From Marivirga salinae (GTDB lineage: Bacteria > Bacteroidota > Bacteroidia > Cytophagales > Cyclobacteriaceae), in assembly GCF_030503855.1 (NCBI RefSeq), contig NZ_CP129971.1:2053501-2117500 (forward strand): DNA of 64,000 nt. Reading direction: 5' to 3'. Numbering within the stretch: the first letter of the stretch is position 1; the number at the start of each line of letters is the position of its first letter. Positions 17,352-26,358 of this stretch are shown here, in pieces. Under the pieces are notes generated by a model, which was given only the letters and a program-made list of their open reading frames with translations, searched no databases and was not told where the DNA came from. The translations under genes and the position numbers were made by a program.

Positions 17352-18451
17352 TAAAAGAACATTGCTTTACTGAAGAATGGTTAGATGCTTTCAAAAATCA
17401 GAAAGAGCACAAGAGAATAGATAAGGCTATTCTTGAAAAAATGATTTATGCAATTCATTTGCTGGAACGCATTAAAGCAAATGGGCTCGATTTTATTTTC
17501 AAAGGTGGAACCAGTTTGTTGCTCTTATTGGAGGAAGGAAATAGATTCTCTATTGATATTGATATCATATGCAATACTAAAAGAGATACTCTAGAAAAAA
17601 TATTAAGTAAAGTAGTGGATTCGTCTAATTTCAAGTCGTTTGAACTGGATGAACCCCGTAGTTATAAAACAGGGATACCAAAAGCACATTATTCTTTTGC
17701 TTTTGATTCCGCTACCAAGGGAAAATATTCTGGGACTATTTTGTTAGATGTATTAATTGAAGATTCGATATATCCTGAATTAACGGAAAGACCAGTTCAG
17801 ACCAAATGGATTGAAATTGAAGAAGAAACAAAAATTAAATTACCTACTATAGATGCAATTACTGGAGACAAGCTTACCGCTTTTGCACCCAACACAATTG
17901 GTATTCCGTATTTTAAAGGGAAAGATCAACAACCATTCTCCATGGAGATTTGCAAACAACTATTTGATTTAAGTAAACTGTTCGAAAGAATAGAAAATAT
18001 TGAAATTGTTGCCCAAAGTTTTGAAGTTTTTGCAACGCACGAAATTGAGTATCGCAAAACTGAGAAATCTGATTTAACACCAGAAAATGTACTGCAAGAC
18101 ACTTTAGATACTTGCTTAATTCTTGCAAAAAAAGGAAGCGGAACAACAGACGAAAAATCAAAATTCATCGAACTGCAGAGAGGAATAACAGCTTTTGGTA
18201 CTGGCTTCTTAATGGTTGGTAATTTCAGAATTGATGATGCTGTACCTGCTAGTGCACGGATTGCCTATTTAGCAGCTAAAATATTACACAAAGAAATGTC
18301 TCCGCTTCAATATTACAATGGGCAAGACATTAAGGAATTAACAATTGAAAACCAAAATTGGAATTTTCTAAATCGCTTAAAAAGACAACCCGACAAGTCA
18401 AGTTTTTACTATTGGTATAAGACTGTTGAATTACTTGGTGAATTAAAATAG
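17348..18451 (+). CDS. AbiEii/AbiGii-type nucleotidyltransferase toxin
   Basis: 367 residues. The nucleotidyltransferase core is visible at ~48-75: 'FIFKGGTSLLLL' (the G-G-T/S motif) and 'FSIDIDIIC' (metal-binding D-x-D). Further family motifs are 'TGDKLTAFAPNTIG' and the helical C-terminal part. AbiEii-type enzymes transfer nucleotides to RNA (tRNA acceptor stems in characterised members) and cause growth arrest, often as phage defence. The 4-bp overlap with the upstream DUF6577 antitoxin supports the assignment. Both genes look intact. Confidence 0.87.
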   Translation: MIKEHCFTEEWLDAFKNQKEHKRIDKAILEKMIYAIHLLERIKANGLDFIFKGGTSLLLLLEEGNRFSIDIDIICNTKRDTLEKILSKVVDSSNFKSFELDEPRSYKTGIPKAHYSFAFDSATKGKYSGTILLDVLIEDSIYPELTERPVQTKWIEIEEETKIKLPTIDAITGDKLTAFAPNTIGIPYFKGKDQQPFSMEICKQLFDLSKLFERIENIEIVAQSFEVFATHEIEYRKTEKSDLTPENVLQDTLDTCLILAKKGSGTTDEKSKFIELQRGITAFGTGFLMVGNFRIDDAVPASARIAYLAAKILHKEMSPLQYYNGQDIKELTIENQNWNFLNRLKRQPDKSSFYYWYKTVELLGELK

Positions 18452-18545
18452 GATTATGGTTACGTTCCCGTTTCCATCATGTTCTACATGGCGTTAGGTT
18501 GGCAATTCATTTTCCAAACCACATAATCCCCTCCAAAAACCCACC

Positions 18546-18561
18546 CGTCCGCTATCGGACG
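18546..18561. promoter_or_regulatory. Putative activator site (UAS) upstream of adaptor gene
   Basis: CGTCCGCTATCGGACG, perfect 6-4-6 palindrome, starting 91 bp before the -24 box at 18637. Same motif and spacing as at 34035 and 36944. The sequence after the palindrome (GTTTGCGTGCTTTTATGAAC) is also similar to that after 36959 (GTATTCTCTCGTTTTTGAAC). Confidence 0.7.
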
Positions 18562-18636
18562 TTTGCGTGCTTTTATGAACACATGCTAATAGCGATTTAT
18601 CCCTTTAAATACTAATGAAGCCACTTTTACTATACT

Positions 18637-18651
18637 TGGCACAGAGTTGGT
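18637..18651 (+). promoter_or_regulatory. Sigma-54-like -24/-12 promoter of the adaptor gene
   Basis: TGGCAC-AGAG-TTGGT. The -24 hexamer is perfect, but the spacer is 4 rather than 5 bases, one shorter than the two other promoters in the locus. The gene starts 31 bp downstream. Confidence 0.55.
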
Positions 18652-18681
18652 AAAAGTGTATTTGCATTATTAAAAATTTCA

Positions 18682-19935
18682 ATGGATAAGAAAATAGTAC
18701 AAAAAAAGTGGACGGGTAAAAGGTTGCTATTAATAGGTTTTGGTATTCTCATTTTATGCCTGATTGTTTACCAATTGCTTTTTGCAGATAATCGCTCTAC
18801 ACTCAATGTCAATAAAGATAGACTGAGCATAGGCACGGTGAAGATGGGTGAGTTCAAAGATTTTATTCCGGTTACCGGCAATGTGGAACCAGGAGAAACT
18901 TTTTATTTGGATGCCATTGAAGGCGGAATTATAGCCGAAATCGTGCGTGAGTCCGGTGCCATAGTGGAAAAAGGCGATACCATTTTAACTTTAACCAATT
19001 CCAATTTGCAGTTGGAGGTGATGCAAAGGGAAACGCAACTTTATGAGCAAATCAATAATTTGAGACAAACCCGATTGCTGCTCGACCAAAACGATTTAAG
19101 TCAGCAAGCGCAATTAGCCGAAATTGATTATCAACTGAATTTATTAAAGCCACAATATATTCGCTTTAAAAGCCTGTTTGAGCAAAAACTGATTTCCGAA
19201 AGAGAATTTGAGGAGGTAAGGGAGAATTACGAATATAATGTAAAGCGCAAGCAATTGACTTATAGAAGCTATAGAAACGATTCCGTTGCCCGTGTTTTTC
19301 AATTACGCCAATTGGCCAATTCCGAAGCTAGAATGCAAAGAAGCTTAGATGCAGTCGGCAAGATTTTAAATAATTTAACCCTAAAAGCCTCCAGAGATGG
19401 TCAACTAGCCACACCTCAATTGGAAGTAGGGCAATCTGTGAACTCAGGTCAGCGCTTAGGGCAGATTGATGTGATGAACAATTACAAAATCAGGGTAGCC
19501 ATAGATGAGCTGTATCTGCCAAGAGTAGATCTCGGACAAAAAGGAAGCTTTTCATTTTCTGGAGAGGATTATCAGCTAGTTATCAATAAAATTTACCCGA
19601 CTATTAGCAATGGTAGATTTGAAGTAGATATGGTCTTTGAAGGGGAAAGTCCGGAAGGCATTAGAAGAGGGCAAACGGTAAGAATCAAATTGGAATTAGG
19701 CGCCACAGAAGAGACTTTATTATTGCCAGTTGGTGGTTTTTATAAAGATACGGGCGGTAATTGGGCTTATGTCATCAACCCAGCCAATAAAGATGAGGCC
19801 GTAAAACAGCCGATCAGATTGGGTAGAAAAAATATAGATTATTATGAAGTGCTGGAAGGATTGGCAGCTGGCGATCAGGTGATTGTATCGGGCTATGAGA
19901 ACTATGGGGATAATGAGAAGCTGAGCTTGGAATGA
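18682..19935 (+). CDS. Periplasmic adaptor subunit (HlyD/MacA-type) of ABC exporter
   Basis: 417 residues. N-terminal TM anchor (~13-31), first half of a biotinyl-lipoyl barrel (~55-110, 'FIPVTGNVEPGE', 'GGIIAEIVRESGAIVEKGDT'), a long alpha-helical hairpin (~112-230), the returning lipoyl half ('LTLKASRDGQLATPQLEVGQ'), a beta barrel (~270-340) and a membrane-proximal domain ending 'GLAAGDQVIVSGYENYG'. It bridges inner-membrane FtsX permeases to a TolC-type channel; candidates for both lie downstream. It opens the exporter locus and is preceded by a sigma-54-like promoter. No ATPase is fused. Confidence 0.92.
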   Translation: MDKKIVQKKWTGKRLLLIGFGILILCLIVYQLLFADNRSTLNVNKDRLSIGTVKMGEFKDFIPVTGNVEPGETFYLDAIEGGIIAEIVRESGAIVEKGDTILTLTNSNLQLEVMQRETQLYEQINNLRQTRLLLDQNDLSQQAQLAEIDYQLNLLKPQYIRFKSLFEQKLISEREFEEVRENYEYNVKRKQLTYRSYRNDSVARVFQLRQLANSEARMQRSLDAVGKILNNLTLKASRDGQLATPQLEVGQSVNSGQRLGQIDVMNNYKIRVAIDELYLPRVDLGQKGSFSFSGEDYQLVINKIYPTISNGRFEVDMVFEGESPEGIRRGQTVRIKLELGATEETLLLPVGGFYKDTGGNWAYVINPANKDEAVKQPIRLGRKNIDYYEVLEGLAAGDQVIVSGYENYGDNEKLSLE

Positions 19936-19958
19936 GTTGGAAGCTCGAAGTGGTACCT

Positions 19959-20045
19959 AGGTCAGTACCGAAGGTCAGACCGGAGATAGCTTGAAGTGGG
20001 AAGATGGAAGTTGGATGATTAGGTCAGTACCGAAGGTCAGACCGG
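19959..20045. repeat. 26-bp direct repeat, two copies
   Basis: Identical 26-base copies at 19959-19984 and 20020-20045, beginning TAGGTCAGTACC and ending GGTCAGACCGG. Offset is 61 bp, with partly similar flanks (TTGAAGTGGGAAGATGGAAG). It is the first part of the 517-bp non-coding stretch between adaptor and ATPase genes, which also holds E3 and an 8-bp tandem repeat. Confidence 0.75.
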
Positions 20046-20116
20046 GAATAGAAGTAAAGTTGAAATAGATTGAAATAAAGGGGAATAGGGGTTGAGGTTT
20101 AGGTTAACTAAGTTAA

Positions 20117-20288
20117 AACACCCCCCAACCCCCCTCAAGGGGGGAGCCCGCAACGATTTAGATAACTGCTTATGATTGCACTTTATCAAGCTTTAAATTT
20201 AAAGAGTAAGGAAATGGTAGTAAAGATTGCAGTTTTATGCTTATTTAAATCGAAGAGACTATCCCCTTGAGGGGATCATAGGGGTGTT
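20117..20288. repeat. Composite inverted-repeat element, copy E3
   Basis: Left end AACACCCCCCAACC then CCCCTCAAGGGGGG (20117-20145). Right end AGACTATCCCCTTGAGGGG then ATCATAGGGGTGTT (20256-20288). Same design and orientation as E4 and E5, with ~110 bp of A/T-rich sequence between the ends. Confidence 0.75.
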
Positions 20289-20380
20289 ATTTTTGGCAGG
20301 ACTAGTGAAAAACAAAATAAAATTAGGAAATAGATTATATTAATAAATTAGAAACAATAGATATGGCAACTTTATAACGC

Positions 20381-20444
20381 GGCAACTTGCAAACCTGCAA
20401 ACCTGCCAACATGAAAACTTGCCAACCTGACAACTTGTAAACTT
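20381..20444 (+). repeat. 8-bp tandem repeat in the leader of the ABC ATPase gene
   Basis: Eight consecutive 8-base units with consensus G-N-(C/A)-A-A-C-(C/T)-T: GGCAACTT, GCAAACCT, GCAAACCT, GCCAACAT, GAAAACTT, GCCAACCT, GACAACTT, GTAAACTT. The array ends 8 bases before the ATG at 20453 and covers the ribosome-binding region. Confidence 0.8.
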
Positions 20445-20452
20445 AAAAAAAT

Positions 20453-21151
20453 ATGGATCATGTAATTAAAACGGTGGATTTAACAAAGCTTTATACTACT
20501 GAGGAGGTGGAGACTACGGCTTTGAATAATATCAATATTGAGATTAAAAAGGGCGAATTTGTTGCTATAATGGGACCTTCGGGTTGTGGAAAATCTACTT
20601 TGCTTAATATTTTGGGCTTGTTGGATAATCCTAATTCAGGTGAATACCACTTTGTGGATCATGAAGTGGCCAAATATTCGGAACGCCAGAGAGCGCAACT
20701 TAGAAAAGGCTCTATTGGCTTCGTTTTCCAAAGCTTTAACCTTATTGACGAGCTGACGGTATTTGAAAATGTAGAGCTGCCATTGCTTTATATGAAAGTG
20801 CCTTCTGCTGAAAGGAAAACCATGGTAGAAGAAGTGCTGACCCGCATGAATATTATGCACAGGCGCAATCACTTCCCGCAGCAATTATCCGGTGGACAGC
20901 AACAAAGAGTGGCTATTTCTAGAGCCATTGTAGCCAAGCCAGATGTAATCTTGGCCGATGAGCCAACCGGTAATTTGGATTCAGCCAATGGCGAAGAAGT
21001 GATGAAATTATTGGAGCAATTGAATAATGAAGGCACCACCATCGTGATGGTAACGCACTCCCCACATGATTCCAATTATGCGCACAGAGTCATCAATTTA
21101 TTTGATGGACAGGTAGTGACAGAAAATATTAGAGAGCAGTTCCATGTGTGA
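20453..21151 (+). CDS. ABC transporter ATP-binding protein, MacB/LolD-type
   Basis: 232 residues. Walker A 'GPSGCGKST' (~41-49), Q-loop 'FVFQSFNLIDELTV', signature 'LSGGQQQRVAISRAI' (~145-159), Walker B 'VILADEPTG', D-loop 'NLDSANG', switch His in 'VTHSPH'. All catalytic positions are canonical. LolD/MacB-type ATPases power FtsX permeases. This one precedes five permeases on the same strand and is the likely engine for several of them. A hairpin with T-rich tail (21207-21260) follows and may attenuate readthrough. Confidence 0.93.
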   Translation: MDHVIKTVDLTKLYTTEEVETTALNNINIEIKKGEFVAIMGPSGCGKSTLLNILGLLDNPNSGEYHFVDHEVAKYSERQRAQLRKGSIGFVFQSFNLIDELTVFENVELPLLYMKVPSAERKTMVEEVLTRMNIMHRRNHFPQQLSGGQQQRVAISRAIVAKPDVILADEPTGNLDSANGEEVMKLLEQLNNEGTTIVMVTHSPHDSNYAHRVINLFDGQVVTENIREQFHV

Positions 21152-21206
21152 TAATGGATCAAGTTCTCGCAGACATTCCAGCCAGCTGGAAATTCAATGT
21201 AATTAA

Positions 21207-21260
21207 GTTAAGGAAATACCCTTAACGAGTTTTTCGCTTAAGCGAAAAAACTTTTGTTTT
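21207..21260 (+). terminator. Double hairpin, terminator or attenuator candidate
   Basis: GTTAAGG...CCTTAAC (21207-21226) followed by AGTTTTTCGCTT / AAGCGAAAAAACT (21228-21252, one bulged A) and a T-rich stretch CTTTTGTTTTCTTTT. It lies 56-110 bp after the ATPase stop in a 293-bp gap before the permease array. That gap also has an imperfect long inverted repeat CTCTTGTGGTT...AACCACAAAAGAG. Confidence 0.5.
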
Positions 21261-21444
21261 CTTTTGAATCTCTTGTGGTTGGAAATTGCTAAGGTAGGTG
21301 CAGATTACTGACATTTTTTATTAACCACAAAAGAGACAAGAGAACACAAAGGAAAATAACCAAGGTTATTTTTTTAGGATTTCAGTTCGAAGAGATCTTA
21401 TTAATTAGAAGAAATTAAATACTTCAAAATTTAAAATTACGGCC

Positions 21445-23844
21445 ATGCTGAAAAATTATATACTTGTTGCTGTTCGCAATATTCTTCGAAACAAAACCAT
21501 CTCATTTATCAATATCTTCGGATTGGCAGTGAGTATGACGGTTTGCCTATTGTTGATTTTAATTGTTGCAGATCAATATTCTTACGATAATTTTCATTCC
21601 GATTCTGATAAAATCTATAGGGTAATTACAGATCGTGAAAAGCAAAATGACGGAATATGGAGCACAGCAACCGCCCCATTTCCATTGGCAGCTGCTTTAG
21701 AAGGACAGCAAGGCGTGGAGGAATTAGCATTGGTGAAGAAGAATTTTGAAGGCACAGCCAAATGGGAACAAGCAGAAATTCCATTTCACGGACTTTTTGC
21801 TAATAATGAAGTCTTCAGCATTTTCAATTTCCCTATGGCAAAAGGAAATGCCTATGAGGCACTTTCCCTTCCTAATGCTGTAGTCTTAAGCAATGAAATG
21901 GCTACTAAGTTATTTGGAGATGCTGACCCAATCGGTCAAACAATTGAAGTAGAGGAAGTTGGCGAATATGTGATAACAGGAGTATTGGAAGAATTCCCTG
22001 GCAAAACACATTTTGATTTTGATATGCTGGCTTCAGTCAATGGACTTCCCTTACTGGAAAAGGAAGGGAAACTCTTAGCACCATTAACAGACTGGCATAA
22101 CATTTATGACAATTATATCTACATCAAAACTTCAGAGAGCTTTCAGGAAGGAGATTTAGAATCCATTCTAACCAAAGCTTCTACTGATAACTATAGTACC
22201 GAAGGCGATTATAGCTTTACCTTTAAAATGCAACCCCTTTCAGAGATTACCATGGGACCCTTGCTAAGCAATACCATGGGCTTCGGATTACCGGCTATCG
22301 TGATGTATGTATTATTGGGACTCGCCTTTGTAGTGATGCTTTCTGCTTGTTTTAATTACGCCAATTTAACCACAGCCAGGGCTATGAACCGAGCAAAAGA
22401 GATTGGTGTCAGAAAAGTAATAGGAGCCGGTAAAAAACACATTATGGGTCAGTTTTTAACAGAAGCAATCATCATTGCTATGTTTGCTTTTGGGATTGCA
22501 GCTCTTTTAGTGGAATATCTTCACCCTTCATTGAATACAATGTTTGCTTCATTAGGAGCTCCCATCCGCTTTGATAAAACCAATAATCTTTATCTAATAT
22601 ATGTGGGCTTTGCAGCTTTAACAGGCATTATCGCAGGTATAGTTCCGGCTATATTTTTCTCTTCCACCAATGCTTTGACAGCCCTGAAGAAATCAATTAA
22701 TCTGGAAAATTTAGGTAAGAAAGTGGGGATTGCTCGATTCAGTATCCGCAAAGTGTTGGTAGTCACTCAATTTGCTTTCTCCATTTTCTTTGTAGTGACC
22801 ATTATCACCATTTATCAGCAGATGAATATGGTATTGACGGCTGATCATGGTTTTAAGACAGAGAATATTCTGAATGTGAAATTGGAGGGAATGCCTTATG
22901 AAACCATCAAAAATGAATTTAGCTCCATAGCCAATGTGCAAGCTATTTCAGCAACTACACATATGCCAGCATTAGGTACCAATAATGGCTTTGAGGTGGA
23001 CTTACCAAATGAGGAAGACCCCTTATTTATGAACTATCTGGGAGTAGATAATCACTATATACCCTCAATGGAAATTGAGTTGGTAGCGGGAAGGAATTAT
23101 CCTGAAAACATGCCAAATGAAGAGCGCTATATTTTAATTAATGAGCGTGCAGTAGAGCGAATTGGTTGGGAAGGCCCTGAAGAAGCTATTGGTCAATATC
23201 TAACGGTTGGTGAGAATCAGGTTGAGGTTATTGGAGTCCTAAAAGATTTCCATTATGAAAGAATGGATGAAGAAATAGGGCCAATGGCATTAAGATATAA
23301 ACCTTCTGAAGTGCAAACTATGATTGTGACCATTAATCAGAATCAGGAAAAGGAAACCCTTGCACAATTAGAAGCTGCCTGGAAAAAGCATACTAACAGA
23401 CCATTTAGCTACAGCTATTTTGAAGATGATATGAAAGTAAGCTATGGATATTTTGCTGCTTTGCTTGCTGTTTTAGGCTATGTAACCATCATAGTAGTGT
23501 CATTAGCATGCCTTGGACTATTAGGAATGGTTATTTTCCATATCCAGAACAAAACCAAGGAAATAGGTATCAGAAAAACATTGGGAGCGGAAGCCTGGAA
23601 CATCACCATGACGGTGAGCAAGAGCTTTATAATCCTGATAGGAATTTCCTATTTGATTGCTGGGCCACTGGCCTATTTTGTGAATGTAAGTTGGCTAAAA
23701 ATGAATGCCTATAAAATAGATTTCGGTGTCGGAACTATTGCTATTGGCTTTCTTCTAGTCTTGGCTGTAGTGGCACTGACTATTGGAAGTCAGGTTTACA
23801 AAGCCTTAAAAATCAATCCAGTGGAGTCATTAAGAAGTGAATAA
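21445..23844 (+). CDS. ABC transporter permease, FtsX/MacB-type (array member 1)
   Basis: 799 residues; TM-PCD-3TM twice. First FtsX motif 'EIGVRKVIGAGKKHIMGQFL' at ~330, second 'EIGIRKTLGAEAWNITMTV' at ~710. The periplasmic domain has the family block 'FNFPMAKGNAYEALSLPNAV' / 'IGQTIEVEEVGEYVITGVL'. First of five permease genes separated by only 17-37 bp, so probably one transcript. It would pair with the ATPase at 20453. Substrate not deducible. Confidence 0.92.
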   Translation: MLKNYILVAVRNILRNKTISFINIFGLAVSMTVCLLLILIVADQYSYDNFHSDSDKIYRVITDREKQNDGIWSTATAPFPLAAALEGQQGVEELALVKKNFEGTAKWEQAEIPFHGLFANNEVFSIFNFPMAKGNAYEALSLPNAVVLSNEMATKLFGDADPIGQTIEVEEVGEYVITGVLEEFPGKTHFDFDMLASVNGLPLLEKEGKLLAPLTDWHNIYDNYIYIKTSESFQEGDLESILTKASTDNYSTEGDYSFTFKMQPLSEITMGPLLSNTMGFGLPAIVMYVLLGLAFVVMLSACFNYANLTTARAMNRAKEIGVRKVIGAGKKHIMGQFLTEAIIIAMFAFGIAALLVEYLHPSLNTMFASLGAPIRFDKTNNLYLIYVGFAALTGIIAGIVPAIFFSSTNALTALKKSINLENLGKKVGIARFSIRKVLVVTQFAFSIFFVVTIITIYQQMNMVLTADHGFKTENILNVKLEGMPYETIKNEFSSIANVQAISATTHMPALGTNNGFEVDLPNEEDPLFMNYLGVDNHYIPSMEIELVAGRNYPENMPNEERYILINERAVERIGWEGPEEAIGQYLTVGENQVEVIGVLKDFHYERMDEEIGPMALRYKPSEVQTMIVTINQNQEKETLAQLEAAWKKHTNRPFSYSYFEDDMKVSYGYFAALLAVLGYVTIIVVSLACLGLLGMVIFHIQNKTKEIGIRKTLGAEAWNITMTVSKSFIILIGISYLIAGPLAYFVNVSWLKMNAYKIDFGVGTIAIGFLLVLAVVALTIGSQVYKALKINPVESLRSE

Positions 23845-23861
23845 ACCAAATTTTTGAAATC

Positions 23862-26321
23862 ATGCTAAAAAACTATATAAAAATCGCTTTTAGAAACTTA
23901 TTAAAATATAAGCTTTATTCAACAATTAATCTCATAGGTCTTTCAGTAGGCTTAGGGATTAGCATTCTGATATTCTTATTTGTTCAGCATGAAAATTCCT
24001 TTGATGATTTCCATGCGAAGAAAGATAGAATCGTGCGTGGTCTATGGGAATCAGGAGATACAGGAAACGTGGCTATTACTGCAAGTACACCTATGGCCTT
24101 TCCCACCACTATAAAAGACAAATTCGATGGTGTAGAAAAAGCATCGCATTATGTGAATACTGGGGCTTTAACGAAGACTGAGGGAGGACAAAGCATTGAC
24201 CAACCACTCCATGTTGTGAGTGCTGATTTTCTGGATATTTTTACTTTCGAAGTATTGCATGGAGAACAGAATCCTTTCTTAAATGAAGAAGATGCAGCTC
24301 AAATTGTAATCACGGAGAAAGTTGCAGAAAGCTATTTTGGTACTACAGATGTTGTTGGAAAAACACTGCTTATTCAACTAGGATTAGCTTATCAGCCTTT
24401 TGCAGTAAAATCGGTATTGGCAAACCCTCCGTCCAATTCAAGCCTTGATTTCGAAATTTTATTGCCGGAAGCAACTTTAAAAACAATTATAGGCGAAGAT
24501 TACCGGGATAGATGGCATAATACCTATGGTGGAAGTTTTGTTCTACTGGCTGAGGGAAGCACTATTTCTGATTTGGAAGCTGGCTTTGCATCTCTGGTTA
24601 GTGAAATAGTGGAAAGAGATGAGGAAGAAGATGTTTATAATTTGCTTTTGCAACCCCTTGAAGAAATTCATCTCGACAGCAGTATTGAAACCAGTACTGT
24701 AGTGGCCACAAATCCCAAGCTGTTGTGGATTCTATCGGGTATTGCCATGCTGATTCTATTGATTGCCTGTATTAATTTTACCACTTTATCGATCGGCAGG
24801 TCAGCAACTAGAGCTAAGGAAGTAGGCGTTCGAAAAACCATGGGTGCTGCCTATAAACAGCTTTTCGGTCAATTTATGACGGAATCTATGCTAATGACTT
24901 TTGCGGCTGCCATAGTGGGTATTGTGCTAGCGAATCTATTTCTGCCTGTTTTTAATAATCTTTTTGAGAAATCATTAGAGATAATTTTTAGTCCGGTTCA
25001 GTTGGCTATTATTCTGGCTTTGCTCATTTTAATTACCTTCATAGCAGGAGCATATCCGGCTTTGTTTCTTTCACAATTGCGTCCTATTGCAGTGCTGAAG
25101 AGTAGTTTAAACCTTAATTTTGGTAAGCAAGGGTTGCGAAAATTCCTGTTAGGATTTCAGCTTTTTCTGTCACTTTTTTTATTGGCGTGTACGCTCATAA
25201 TGTACAGGCAAATGAAGGAAATCAACCAATATAGTTTGGGCTTTACCAAAGACAATGTTCTAATGGTGGAAGTACCTGCTGTTCCTGATCAAGACATATT
25301 TAAAGTTATTGAGAACAGTTTCAAAAAAGCAGATCGGTATAAAAAGGTGATTCAGCAAAATGCTCAAATTGAAAGCGCAGCCATTGCGAATGCAACTTAT
25401 GGAAACGAGACCTGGTGGGAAGGTGGTTTTCCTGACAAAACAGGTGCTATGAAGTATTTCAAATTCAGTTTTGTAGGAGCTGAATATGCGGATATTCTTG
25501 ATTTGGAATTTGTAGCAGGAAGAAATTTTTCAGCAGATATTCCTTCAGATAGTGGTGCAGTCATTATTAATGAGGCTTTTGCCCAACTGATGAAAATGGA
25601 AAACCCACTTCAGGAGCAAATCCATTCTGCCAAGGGAGAAGGATTTAAAAACAATAGGATTATTGGTGTGATGAAGGATTTTCACCATGCGGCACTGTAT
25701 GATAAAATAGAACCGGTGATGATTGCATTAAATCCTCAAGCTGTTTTCTCAGGCATCAATTCACTCAGTATTTCAGGAGGGACAAATCCTACGGTTTACA
25801 TAAAAGCGGCTTCTAATGATTTTCAGGCTGTCTTATCAACGCTGAAGAGCGAATGGGTGAAGCTATATCCTGAGGAACCATTTAATTTCTCATTTTTAGA
25901 TGAGGTAGTACAAAGACAGTATTTGGCCGATCAACAGCTAGGGAAGATGGTGGGCATCGCTTCTTTGATTGCTATTTTCATTGCTGCAATGGGCTTATTT
26001 GCGCTGGCTTCACTTTCAATTACGGGTCGAATGAAAGAAATAGGGATCCGAAAAGTGATGGGAGCTTCGGCTTATAATATTTCCTTAATGTTTAACAAAG
26101 AATTTCTCAAAATCACGCTCTTAGGAATTGTGTTGGCCATGCCAGTCAGTTATTGGTTAATGAGCAAATGGCTAGATCAGTTTGAGATGCAATCCACACC
26201 GAGTATAGGAGTATTTCTTATTACCATTGCCCTTGGAATTGCTTTTACGGTAATTATAGTCTCATTTCAGACGATAAAAGCGGGTCTGATGAACCCGGTG
26301 AAGAGCTTGAAAGAGGAGTAA
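23862..26321 (+). CDS. ABC transporter permease, FtsX/MacB-type (array member 2)
   Basis: 819 residues, the longest of the array. Motifs 'EVGVRKTMGAAYKQLFGQFM' and 'EIGIRKVMGASAYNISLMF'. The second periplasmic domain carries an insertion relative to the others, roughly residues 495-600, with an alternative loop ('NATYGNETWWEGGFPDKTG'). It starts 17 bp after the previous stop. Divergence from its neighbours (the matching lines are similar only in motifs) indicates old duplication rather than recent amplification. Confidence 0.92.
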   Translation: MLKNYIKIAFRNLLKYKLYSTINLIGLSVGLGISILIFLFVQHENSFDDFHAKKDRIVRGLWESGDTGNVAITASTPMAFPTTIKDKFDGVEKASHYVNTGALTKTEGGQSIDQPLHVVSADFLDIFTFEVLHGEQNPFLNEEDAAQIVITEKVAESYFGTTDVVGKTLLIQLGLAYQPFAVKSVLANPPSNSSLDFEILLPEATLKTIIGEDYRDRWHNTYGGSFVLLAEGSTISDLEAGFASLVSEIVERDEEEDVYNLLLQPLEEIHLDSSIETSTVVATNPKLLWILSGIAMLILLIACINFTTLSIGRSATRAKEVGVRKTMGAAYKQLFGQFMTESMLMTFAAAIVGIVLANLFLPVFNNLFEKSLEIIFSPVQLAIILALLILITFIAGAYPALFLSQLRPIAVLKSSLNLNFGKQGLRKFLLGFQLFLSLFLLACTLIMYRQMKEINQYSLGFTKDNVLMVEVPAVPDQDIFKVIENSFKKADRYKKVIQQNAQIESAAIANATYGNETWWEGGFPDKTGAMKYFKFSFVGAEYADILDLEFVAGRNFSADIPSDSGAVIINEAFAQLMKMENPLQEQIHSAKGEGFKNNRIIGVMKDFHHAALYDKIEPVMIALNPQAVFSGINSLSISGGTNPTVYIKAASNDFQAVLSTLKSEWVKLYPEEPFNFSFLDEVVQRQYLADQQLGKMVGIASLIAIFIAAMGLFALASLSITGRMKEIGIRKVMGASAYNISLMFNKEFLKITLLGIVLAMPVSYWLMSKWLDQFEMQSTPSIGVFLITIALGIAFTVIIVSFQTIKAGLMNPVKSLKEE

Positions 26322-26358
26322 TAAAAATTAATGTAGTCGCTACTTAAAGAATAGGAAG

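Noticed and set aside
20361..20400. Sigma-54 promoter before the first ATPase (TGGCAACTTTATAACGC)
   Set aside because: The -24 part is imperfect and nothing like TTGC occurs at the required spacing; the 8-bp repeat explains the similarity.
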